DNA from: Mesostigma viride
Lineage: Eukaryota > Streptophyta > Mesostigmatophyceae > Mesostigmatales > Mesostigmataceae
Length of the DNA stretch: 60,000 bases
Direction: 5' to 3'
NCBI GenBank assembly: GCA_009746045.1
Contig: RPFO01000178.1
Span: 686,125 to 746,124 of the forward strand
In this document: positions 53,152 through 60,000 of the stretch, piece after piece
How the letters are laid out: each line of letters opens with the position of its first letter
Position numbering within the stretch: the first letter of the stretch is position 1
Program-made: the position numbers and the translations under genes
The notes under the pieces: model-generated
The model's input: the letters and a program-made list of their open reading frames with translations, nothing else
Database searches by the model: none
What the model was told of the DNA's origin: nothing

Positions 53152-56100
53152 TTAGATATTAGATATCGGACTTGGACCGACCCAAAGGGTCGATGAGCGA
53201 GATTTGAGGCTGTTAGTTTTAAGGACCTTGTGTACTAATCCCGGTACGGTTAGCGTAATACCCAGGGGGTGTCTGGCCACGCTGCTTTAAGTGGCGTTTA
53301 TATTTTGTGTGATGCATGCCTGTTTAGGATGATGTCAGCCTGTGTGTCGGCAGACCATGCCTTCAGCAAGCTAGGCAGGCAATGATCCGCAATCGTTTCT
53401 TTCCCTCCCTCCCACCCTGGAGGCTTCATGCGTCCGTGTGCGGACTGAGAAACCTGAAGGCCACTGTAACTGCTGCATTTGTGGCAGATCTCCACTTATT
53501 GCTTCAATCAAATGCCGGTCTTCTTGGGAGCTTAGTGATCTTAAAATCTGCTTACGCACTAAGAACACGGCAACTAGGCTGATGGGCTCAGCCCGCTGCT
53601 ATCGTCCCTGACTTCAGAAATGAACTCGAGCAGGTCACGGGCCCCCTCTTTTCCTTCCCACATCTGCTGAGGAGGATCGCAGGCACCCTCCCTCTATCGC
53701 GCTGCCAGAGCGTTGCGATGGATCTAGCCAAGTCTCCTAATCTTGGTGTCTAAGGCTGTGTAACTAGAGAGCAGTGGCATCAAGAGATTCCCTAGTAGGG
53801 CAGAGAGCAAGTTCTGTTCAATAAGGCGTTCATGTCACCAAGGGACCACTGCGCGGTGGTGCTACCACGTAGGGGCTGCGGCCAGGATGATTGACATAGC
53901 GCAGGTCTTTCTCTCAAGAAGAGCAAACCCGCCCCACCTGGCCCCCTCTAAGGAGCCACTGCGCGGGAAAATAGCCCGTGTGAGCAAGAAAGCACGTAAG
54001 CAAGTAAGTAAACTAATAAGCAAGCAATTAAGTAAGTAAAGTACGCAAGCAAGCAAGTGCGGAAGCAAGCAAGGCCTTGCGTGCGTGCACGGCGGGCCAC
54101 TTGCCTGCTCTGCCAGCCTCCGCTGCAGCTCCCTTATGCTGGCCTCCGCATCCCCCATCGCACGCTGCAGCGCCGCCAGCTGTCGCTGCGTCGCGTCCGC
54201 CCGATCCTTCCACGCCTGCTCCGATGCCAGCACCTGGGGTGCGGTATAGTGACCATGGTGACATAGGGACCACTGCCAAAAGTGAGCCCTGCTCCCACAC
54301 CAGTGTCTGGAGGCGTGGGCGGCGAGGGGGGGATGACCTAGAGTGACTCGTGTGGATATCATAGTGACTACACTGATTATGGTGACATAGTGTTATAGTG
54401 ACCATTCCACCGCAGCGACCTCAGGCGTGGATGACAATGCAAGCCCATGCAAGCCCACGCTGCAAAAGGCACCGCACGACGCCGCATGACTGCGACGCTC
54501 GCAGGCTGGCCCCATGACCTACGGCTTCGCAAAGCAACCCCTTATTTACTGCTGGTTTTGCTATCTAAATTGAATAGGCAGTGGATATATGTTGTTAATT
54601 CATTGATGATTGATTAGGACATCATACTGCTTTATTGTAGGGCAATTCACTGCAGAACTGGTGTCAGATGGTGGTGACGTGGAATAGAGCCAGCCAATCA
54701 GAGGTTGACACGTGGCAGTCTGCCGGGTACGGGGGACCAGGGAGGGGGTAAATATATATCCCCACCCCCTGGCAATAACCAGGGAGGGGGTCTGGTTTCT
54801 CATGGCCTGAGCGCAGGTTCTGGCCGGGTCTCCCTCAGGCAGTGAGAAAGCCTTCTCAGGGGGTAAAAATTATTATTCTGGGACCCTGTCAGGTGGTTTT
54901 GGGACCCTGAAAGGGCGTTGGCTTGCGATAATGTTGGCCCGCCCGCGGGAGACGCGCCGTGCCGCGCACGCACATGCCTAGGCTGGCACCGTGGGCGTTG
55001 GTGAGGTGTGCGGGAGGCATGCATGGCCGGGCATGGCACACGCGGGGGCTGACAAGGCTGGCTTTGGCAACATGCATGGGCAAACGTAGGCGCCGTCTGC
55101 GGCTGGTTGCAGGTGGCGGCGGCGCAAGCATGCCCTGCGCGCTCCCCTCTTGGGTGTTGCTAAGTGCACACGATGACTATACACCTCCCGCATGGTTAGT
55201 ATTACTACATATTCAAGAGGCTGGGTGTTTACTACCTGCAAACGATAAATAAAACAAAAGATTTTCAAATAATTGCTTCCCGAGTGTACTCCCCCGTCAC
55301 TTTTCTAGCAACCAACCAAACAAAGAAAGTATAAATATATATTCTTTGACTGCCAAAAGCACTTCTTTCGCAGTAAAAAAGAAAGAAATATTAAACCTTT
55401 GGCTGACAAATGCGCTTTTACTGGCGGTAACAGCAGTGCAGCCAGCTGGGTTATACCAAACAAACAAAGTTTTATTGAATTGTGCAGCCAGTTCAACGGT
55501 TGTTCGTTAACCAAACAAAATGACTAAAAATTCATTAATTGGATGGGCACAGTGGCACATGTAACCAATAATACGCTATTTTCTCATTCCGAAAAACCTT
55601 TCGGCTGAACCGAATTAATATTGACGATGCGGACGGTGTATTCACATCATCGCTAAGAATCAAATCACAGGAGTGTAGCAGTATCAAGGATGCCAACAGG
55701 GGAAGGCAAGGGATGGGTCAAGCATGCGCCGACCTTGGTAGTGGTGAAGCATAGGGCCTCATGCCACCCCAGCGTTGGGCGTGGGCGGGGCGAACGGGGA
55801 GCCCCTTGTCGCATGGAGCACTCACATACTCGCCACACGCGCACGCTCACCTCCTGGGCGTTGGCCAGGCTCCGCAGGCGCAGCGCCTCCAAGGCCTGCG
55901 TGTGGCGTGCCGTCATCTGCTGCTGCACGTCACTCGCTGCACGCTCCGCCGCCACGACACGCTGCTCCGCTGCCGCCAGCTGTGCGCGGTGGGTGGGGGG
56001 TGGGTGTAAGCGTGTGTGTGGGTGGCGGGATAGGGGAGTGCGTGTGTATGTGTGCATGTGTGTATGTGTGTCAGCGTGTTGGGGTGGCGGAAATTTTCAA

Positions 56101-57851
56101 GGGTGGTGTTGGGTTGGGGTTGACGGGATGTGTGGGAGGATGGGACAAGCACTTGCAAGGCAAGCGGTGGTTGGATTCCAATGCCATAGGCAGGATTAAC
56201 AATGACAGTTGTGATCATAGCAGGTATCAACAAAATCTAGGACAAGGGTCTCGCCCGCCCCCCTGTGCCCCATTCTATCGTAAAATTGCGTCCGCGTACA
56301 ACAGGTTGCCATGATGATTCTTAGTAGCCACCTGTCATCCCCTGCGTTCCCGCGCCTGATGCATGCCTTGCGCGCGCCCACCCACGCCTCCCCTTGACAA
56401 CGGTGGCGATAACGAGCAACGGTACCTGCGCCTCGTGCGCGCGCCCCAACTCCTCCAGCGCGGCCTTGGCCTGCTGCGTGACGACCGCCAGCTGTCCCCT
56501 GGCATCCGCCACGCTCGCCTCCAGCGCCTTCTTCTCCGCCGCATGCTCCGCCCTCAGCGCCGCCGCCTCCGCCTTGACACACGACAGCTTGCGCGCGGCA
56601 TCGGCCGCTTTGGCGCGCGCGTCGGTAAGCGCAGCCTCATGGGCCTGCGTGGGGGCAAAGGGGGGAGCTTGTAATTAATAATAGGAAGTCAAGGGAATTT
56701 GAGAGATGACAGGAGGCTTGCGTGATAAACTATTTGCCTGAGAGGAACCAGAAGGGGTTGGCCTGGCTGTTGTCTGTGTTGTAGATTTTTGTTATCAGCC
56801 ACAGTGCCTATGATGAAGGTTGCCGCATGTGAGGCATGTTCCTGACAAACGAAAGTGGGAAGTGTGAGGAACGGAGGAGGCCCCAACTGGCCGAGTCCAC
56901 GACAGCGGGATGATAGTGGCGACGGTCCAACGATGGGACCTAGATAGGCAGGTGCTCGAGAGAAGGCTGGATGGACGTGGCTTTGGGGAAGTGTGACACG
57001 GCAGACTGTTGAATCAGCATGTGGACATGGCCGTGGGAGGGACTCGGTGTGTGGGGAGGGGCAGGACGGAAGGGGGGATAGGTGGCACGTGGATGAGTGT
57101 GACAATGGCGCCAGACGGTGGGGAAGGATAGGTGCCACTTTGGCCAGCAGGTGGCGACGAAGGGATGTGGCAACACAAGGCGTGGGAGATAGCTAGCCTT
57201 GTCAAGTATGGAGCCTACGGTATGAGGCATTGTGGTTAATATTTGCACGGGACTGGCTAGAGCTCAGGTAGTCAAAGTAGCTATGTGAAGTTACGACATG
57301 CGCGTGACTATGTTGACATGTAAACGGTCTATGGCGCAGTGTAGACCGTGATGCGGGCACAGTGTAGACCGTGATGCGGGTAAAGTTTTGACAGGTCCCA
57401 TAACTGTACTTGATGTAGTGACGGTCATGCCTGAGGAATGAAACAAGATTTCAACGAGAAGGCGTAGGTTAGCATGATTTGTAGTTGGGGCCATCAACGT
57501 ACTTCGTGGTGACCAGGCACGACCGACTGGCACCATGGCCACCTGAAACCCGTGGCTGCAGCAGGAGCAGGAAATACAAAAAACATAGCGTTGATTCCTG
57601 GATAATCTTGTTCTAGGCCACTACTTCTGGGCTTATATTATTTGGGCTTGCATTTTCTGCCCGTTTTGAAAATGCTCGGAAGCGCGTTGTTATACCTGCT
57701 TCTCGCGTTGAAGTTCTTCCTCCAGGAACGAAACCCGAGCACGCTCTGCTGCCAAGCTTTTTTCATAGTCGCTTTTCTTTGTTTCAAGCTTCAGTCCTCC
57801 CACCTGCCGCTTCAATTCCTCGTAGGTTGCTTTGTCAAAATTAGCGGGCAT
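42618..57851 (-). CDS. Host coiled-coil protein gene, seven exons (gene span)
   Basis: Seven exons with splice signals join into one frame of about 327 codons: 57851-57696, 56644-56426, 55979-55851, 54233-54105, 52278-52215, 50968-50847, 42782-42618. Phases agree at every junction; the only split codon is A|CG between exons 5 and 6. The protein starts MPANFDKATYEELKRQV and is an almost continuous Ala/Glu/Lys-rich coiled coil to the end QQQIQLLEFL. I cannot name it; structural, cytoskeletal or flagellar roles are typical for such proteins but unproven. Intron 6 is 8 kb because of nested transposons. Missed small exons in the 1-1.8 kb introns are possible. Confidence 0.75.
44255..44306 (-). repeat. 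Fragment of F2 B/A junction
   Basis: On the minus strand it reads TTTTAATAAAGAGTCTGG, through GGAGTTCCACGG, to TTAATAGAATC, the end of an F2 B repeat joined to the start of A. It lies in M2 just upstream of F2c and in opposite orientation. Confidence 0.65.
44379..44760 (+). repeat. F2c A1 repeat
   Basis: It begins near AATCGGGGTTCTCTGAACATAG and ends CATGGCGGTCTCTTTTGTTTT. The repeat at 49207 differs by only a handful of bases, suggesting recent insertion or homogenisation. Confidence 0.85.
44830..45884 (+). pseudogene. F2c gag-like protein with one frameshift
   Basis: The start is ATG at 44830 (MPKPGRKPGSTGAG). The N-terminal domain (FEAVLGTDWVTTVSRWSAAQ, VVGLLVDHVDGPEIL), an acidic middle (GKEEEEEESEEEDF), and a C-terminal domain (MNIALAMDTLFKELGPAAGE, VEYLMRVVAAMLLVESQG) are present. 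The frame changes near 45590, in a G-rich run, and the product ends GKAQQTK at 45882-45884. The C-terminal domain is shared with F1 gag (KELS...ELAGVEYL). Confidence 0.75.
45885..46432 (+). CDS. F2c pol N-terminal region
   Basis: In -1 register to gag, it has PFPLPLPTMPL, the Arg-rich RSARRRQRATRRRR, an LNWLWHGG motif, VAERVSLPKREVAGKAKLL and SWREVY. It is homologous to pol-N of F1. It ends at about 46430 while the RT frame (from 46312) overlaps in -1 register, so a frame change separates it from RT here too. Confidence 0.6.
46312..47406 (+). CDS. F2c reverse transcriptase
   Basis: Blocks are FGVAKGVGELRLIVNKK, KSDLVSYYYTIQVPEWWW (block A), LAMGHSHAVALGEAIHEM, the catalytic SITIDDLVVSN, and a C-terminal LEALGVVHRRDGVLEP and GRWVWLQMLSRTCLSIW. 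The frame ends at TAG 47404-47406, where F2a has a Gln codon in the context GWGQR, so a single C-to-T change is likely. The frame then continues in phase into RNase H. Confidence 0.8.
   Translation: MARGVRERANCIKPEVAASARYWNVPAPSRGCTMAEWGKLMGRAADVGMVEFRETRPKWVDGCFGVAKGVGELRLIVNKKLGNALWVDPPKTVLPHLGIYSEVYIKGRCYTAKSDLVSYYYTIQVPEWWWDYQGLPDVWSTDVGLPGRRRRVWPVLKVLAMGHSHAVALGEAIHEMVLYATGALDPRRQVNRLTSVGELTVLRNAWGNPTALAIEYKEESTREMQIDLEDPPAPMVSITIDDLVVSNGRTCEAVNRLIASAIEDGYAPNNLEPSKDKTIMASPEGEDELEALGVVHRRDGVLEPTAKQLTLVVEHTRVLLERGRATAEALAAVVGRWVWLQMLSRTCLSIWQQSFKFINLKGWG
47407..48040 (+). pseudogene. F2c RNase H
   Basis: After the TAG the same frame gives LECAMALAPML and VVVASDASSFGQGIVYAEM (first Asp). 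A one-base change near 47590 shifts to the next frame, with HINEKEVRAAVKGVE and VRLVDSTAALG. The last segment WTPSELQPADGPSRG retains the final Asp. GWVRDLTR leads into the 2A-like motif. Confidence 0.75.
48041..48067 (+). other. 2A-like motif EGVHPNPGP in F2c
   Basis: It is the same boundary position as in F2a and F1. NPGP and the preceding GWVRDLT are conserved, and V replaces the I of F2a. Confidence 0.6.
48068..48995 (+). pseudogene. F2c tyrosine recombinase with two frameshifts
   Basis: N-terminal part KVKPATLMVYHRGLRSF and VNALMGLNLYFPG, then frame changes near 48320 and near the C9 run at 48385. From 48390 the frame is clean: FQQYLRVSEALNLLVGHV, HGLRHGGATYDFL, RGRWRSS, VAHYVGLHRS, ending VFSLPSS at 48995. 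Catalytic Arg, Arg-His and Tyr are all present. Confidence 0.8.
49072..49638 (+). repeat. F2c split direct repeat with truncated B2
   Basis: B1 (49072-49206) has GGGTAAGGCTAGCC, TTTTAATAAAGAGTCTGG and GAGTTCCACGG. A2 (49207-49618) follows, then only the first 20 bp of B2 before M2 sequence resumes. Confidence 0.8.
50541..50846. other. Remainder of intron 6 next to exon 6
   Basis: This is AT-rich sequence with a short imperfect tandem motif (ATATGGTCAACAGACAGTATTCT at 50603 and ATATGGTCAACGGACAGTATTCT at 50660). No gene is seen. Confidence 0.5.
50847..50968 (-). CDS. Coiled-coil gene exon 6
   Basis: Acceptor GTGCGCAG; two bases complete the split codon (Thr), then 40 codons KKSAAATEASLRGQLAH to QLQAMLVKK; donor GTGGGT, phase 0. 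The next intron is about 8.06 kb. Confidence 0.7.
50969..52214. other. Intron 5 of the coiled-coil gene
   Basis: No supported ORF. It holds the CCCCA pentanucleotide repeat at 51982-52123 and a short CA-rich stretch near 51340. Confidence 0.55.
51982..52123 (-). repeat. (CCCCA)n microsatellite, TGGGG on the sense strand of the host gene
   Basis: About 28 pentamer units with one visible interruption (CCTCA near 52006). In the minus-strand transcript it is a run of UGGGG, which can form G-quadruplexes, starting ~90 nt after the exon 5 donor. Confidence 0.95.
52215..52278 (-). CDS. Coiled-coil gene exon 5
   Basis: Acceptor CCCCAG; 21 codons (KAVFERDSATAAEAAARALEA) plus one base; donor GTTGAG, phase 1. 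The donor is followed within ~90 nt by a long TGGGG repeat on the sense strand. Confidence 0.6.
52279..54104. other. Intron 4 of the coiled-coil gene
   Basis: No gene is seen. It contains the 7-bp tandem AGTAGAT array at 53103-53168 and repeated AAGCAAGTAAGT-type stretches near 53990-54060. Confidence 0.5.
53103..53168. repeat. 7-bp tandem repeat (AGTAGAT)n
   Basis: About nine units, with the last ones diverging to ATTAGAT. Confidence 0.9.
54105..54233 (-). CDS. Coiled-coil gene exon 4 with GC donor
   Basis: Acceptor CCCCAG; 43 codons from VLASEQAWKDRADA to RELQRRLAEQ. The intron begins GCAAGT, so the junction reads CAG|GCAAGT, the classic strong GC-AG donor context. Reading on without splicing soon leaves the coiled-coil pattern. 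Confidence 0.75.
54234..55850. other. Intron 3 of the coiled-coil gene
   Basis: No supported ORF. It has a GGGACC-rich stretch near 54735-54910 and AT-rich sequence with repeated CCAAACAAA motifs at 55312-55520. Confidence 0.5.
55851..55979 (-). CDS. Coiled-coil gene exon 3
   Basis: Acceptor GCACAG; 43 codons from LAAAEQRVVAAERAA to LRLRSLANAQE; donor GTGAGC, phase 0. Confidence 0.8.
56426..56644 (-). CDS. Coiled-coil gene exon 2
   Basis: Acceptor ACGCAG precedes GCCCATGAG; 73 codons from AHEAALTDAR to GRAHEAQ; donor GTACCG, phase 0. Ala/Glu/Lys-rich heptads throughout. Confidence 0.8.
56645..57695. other. Intron 1 of the coiled-coil gene
   Basis: No exon with coiled-coil character or gene was found here. 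A short direct repeat (GTGTAGACCGTGATGCGGG) lies near 57340-57380. Confidence 0.5.
57696..57851 (-). CDS. Coiled-coil gene exon 1 (start)
   Basis: ATG at 57851, 52 codons ending QREKQ, followed by donor GTATAAC, phase 0. The sequence (MPANFDKATYEELKRQV, then SLAAERARVSFLEEEL) is already heptad-like. Confidence 0.75.
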
Positions 57852-58815
57852 TTGCTTGTATTATCGTGTCACTGCTGTTCAGACGAGGATAGGCCGGCCG
57901 GAAGCCTTGCGGCACAGGCTGAGGCGATACGGCAAGAACAAGCCCGTGACGCTTAGGCAGAGGGGACGCAAAGGATTATCCGGCGGCGTCATAAGTGTAC
58001 TGCTTTCATCGCCATCTGCAATTTGACGTGGAAGTGCACCGTATTGATTGGCGCCAGCAAAAGCATCCATGCAAAGCCGGAATTGTTGTGGCAGCAAGTT
58101 AGCTTGACTGCCACGCACAACTGGGTAGGCGTTCTAACGGATAAGCCATAAATCGTTCATTTCAGAATTGCGATATCTCTGGAGCTCGTGCACAGTATTC
58201 CTTCCAAAACCCCGAATTTCCGGTGTTTATTAATCACCGTCCGTGGCCTTGTCGCACCCACCATTCCTGCCCACTGCCGGATGCGACTAACAATAATAAG
58301 ATACATAGGTATGTCTGCCTGCGTGCGTCCACGTGCAGGTTTGAAGTTCGCGGGAAACATTCGGCGTCTGACCGTTTCAACGGCTACATCGTGCTGCTAC
58401 TAGCCTTGCATCCACAGCGTGCAGGGCGCGCCGTGGCAGGAAAATTTTACGGACAGGCTACCGCCAACTGGACTGAACTTATTCTAGCTTTCCGGTGCTT
58501 TACCATGCATCAGACATGTTGCCACTTGCCAGTCGGAGCCTGCTTTGTTGTTGGCAAGTTATCACTGGTCGATCGAGCCAAACGAAGCCGAGGCAGTCGA
58601 CAGAAGGAACAGACAGGCGGGTCTGTTGTCCCTTTTATGTTTGGCTAGCGGGCGTTTGCAACTTACAACTCACAACGACACTGAAGTTCTCGCAAAAGAA
58701 GCATACAGTATCGCAGCAGTGGCAAATTTAACGAGTGCGGATCCTACTGGGTGCTGCCTTGCTTTGGCGATCTTCGCAAGGTATTTTCACGCACGTCCCG
58801 GGAAAATCCAAGAAA
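57852..58815. promoter_or_regulatory. Shared upstream region between two divergent host genes
   Basis: This 964-bp segment separates the start codons of the coiled-coil gene (minus) and the Costars gene (plus). It has no supported ORF. It must hold both promoters unless transcription starts lie elsewhere; no clear TATA box was identified. Confidence 0.5.
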
Positions 58816-59813
58816 ATGAACGTTGACGAAGAGGTGAGCGATGTCTCTATGCTCACCATACTAATAGGCAACTCAAGCTAGGCAGGCTGCCTGTTCTCGC
58901 GGATACCGGACTCGTTACGCTAACGAATCACGCAACCGGCGTCGGCACCATGTAACCCGGGGTTTCCCTTGCAGGTACACAAGCTGGTCGAGGAGATTAC
59001 CCGGCTGGGCACCAAAAATGCCGACGGCAAAATAGTGGTAAGTACTCTGGTCTGAACGTGCTTCACTTCCCCAGCATGGGCTCTGCAGCACGTTAAACCG
59101 GTGGCGCGAAGCGCGACCGATATCGCGTTGTGCTAATTAGGACAATTGGTTTGACATGTGCCCTGCGTCTTTCGCTGTCACGCCAGGGCGCGGGTTCCTG
59201 TGGACATCAGTAGTTGGTGGCTGTGTGTGCACAGATGTGGACAGAGCTCTGGGAGTCGAGACCTGCCTGATAATGATTTGCGCTGCAATTGAGTGGTTGG
59301 CTGCGTGCACTGGGTGCAATGAAGGCCGTTCTATTCGCTCCTGACATGATTGTGTGAGCTATTACCGTTGGCAGCCTTGTCAATTCTGTTAGCCCGTTGT
59401 GACGGCGTACAATGTCTGCAATTTGGCGCCCATGGCACACTTTTGGCTATCGTCTACCTTAACTGCGTGCCCAAGTACTCACTAAGAAAGATTGATTCCG
59501 TGAGGGCGTGGACTATGTAGCCACCGATGCGTGAGCCCATTTGTGAGCGAGATATCCACGACGTCTACAACATGTTTGATGGTCTGAACCATGTCAAAAC
59601 TGTGCCTCGGCCACACGTGCGCACCCATGGTGGCCCCTTATGCGTGGCTTCCAGGTCAAGTTTGGCGTCCTCTTCAACGACGACCGCTGCGCCAACATAT
59701 TTGAGGCGCTGGTGGGCACTCTGCGTGCGGCCAAGAAGCGGAAGATCATCGCGTTCGAGGGCGAGATGCTGCTGCAGGGGGTGCACGACAAGGTCGACAT
59801 CACCCTGCTCTGA
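58816..59813 (+). CDS. ABRACL: Costars/ABRACL family protein, three exons
   Basis: Exons 58816-58833 (MNVDEE), 58975-59037 (VHKLVEEITRLGTKNADGKIV) and 59655-59813 give a 79-residue protein, the usual size for the family. Introns are 141 and 617 nt, with donors GTGAGC and GTAAGT and acceptors CTTGCAG and TTCCAG, all phase 0. Family hallmarks are RLGTKNADGK, VKFGVLFNDDRCANIFEALV, GTLRAAKKRKI and the ending LLQGVHDKVDITLL. Costars proteins are single-domain relatives of the actin-binding STARS C-terminus and are found in animals, amoebae, plants and algae, with roles linked to actin organisation and motility. The reading frame is complete and well conserved, so this is an active host gene. Confidence 0.95.
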
Positions 59814-60000
59814 TCTCCTCCCATCTGCTGTGACATGCACTTTTCGCCAGGAAAACCAGGAAGCCAGTCCTTATAAAAGGATGATGCCAGCGCAGCTCCA
59901 GGAGGGAAGCACCCTCGAAAGAAGTGGCAGGAGGAATCACACCCAAGCCCCATCGCACTGCCCCAGAATTAGGTTTTGAAGCTTTTCTTTATTTAGGGGG
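59814..60000 (+). other. 3' flank of the Costars gene
   Basis: Probable 3' untranslated region. It includes CTTTTCTTTATTTAGG at the window end; no clear polyadenylation signal or gene is seen. Confidence 0.4.

Noticed and set aside
1-60000. Bacterial or viral origin of the window
   Set aside because: Spliced genes with canonical introns, a Costars gene, LINE, Mutator-like and DIRS-like elements, and no operons point to a nuclear eukaryotic genome.

Overview
The window looks like nuclear DNA from a eukaryote, most likely a green alga. Spliceosomal introns, a spliced Costars/ABRACL gene and DIRS/PAT-type elements with split direct repeats (the architecture described for Kangaroo of Volvox) support this; the species cannot be named from the sequence. 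About 0-50.5 kb is densely nested transposons. About 50.5-60 kb is mostly host sequence with two spliced genes.

Layout. (1) 1-12.0 kb holds several pieces of one DIRS-like tyrosine-recombinase retrotransposon family, here called F1: F1a (+, 3' half with full split direct repeats), F1b (-, 5' end to the recombinase N-terminus), and F1c (a head-to-head inverted duplication of the 5' end that continues into gag, pol-N and RT). (2) 12.7-13.4 kb is an RT fragment related to a second DIRS-like family (F2). (3) 14.4-19.3 kb is a Copia-like element with the unusual order gag, zinc knuckle, integrase, protease, RT. It is interrupted by a 688-bp solo A-B unit of F1. (4) 19.3-24.4 kb is F2a (+), whose recombinase gene carries another solo A-B unit, itself split by a 1.7-kb TTAA-flanked element. 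(5) 24.4-27.8 kb is a Mutator-like DNA transposon whose transposase ends in a PHD finger. (6) 27.8-32.5 kb is F1d (-). (7) 32.5-34.05 kb is an unidentified coiled-coil ORF with a G-box-rich upstream region. (8) 34.05-35.7 kb is the 5' end of an F2 copy (-). (9) 35.7-42.5 kb is a nest: a non-autonomous derivative of the PHD transposon, split by a LINE, whose tail was in turn hit by a second derivative. (10) 42.6-57.85 kb (-) is a seven-exon host gene for a coiled-coil protein of about 327 residues. Its 8-kb last intron contains another derivative split by the nearly full-length F2c. (11) 58.8-59.8 kb (+) is a three-exon Costars/ABRACL gene.

How the parts work together. The central observation concerns F1. 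RT-RNase H and the tyrosine recombinase form one reading frame, and a canonical 2A motif (GDVESNPGP) sits exactly at the domain boundary in all three copies that span it. F2 has a variant (G-I/V-HPNPGP) at the same place. Ribosome skipping would release recombinase separately from RT-RNase H without a protease or a second start codon. The F1 A repeats also carry an array of TAG/GTAC-rich units phased at 10 bp. A and B repeats occur as B1-A2-B2 3' blocks, 5' A1 copies and solo A-B units inserted without target duplication, as expected for recombinase-mediated integration.

Most element ORFs carry frameshifts or stops and are probably dead copies. The exception in this window is the F1a ORF, which is open throughout. 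All calls come from reading the sequence; no database search was possible.
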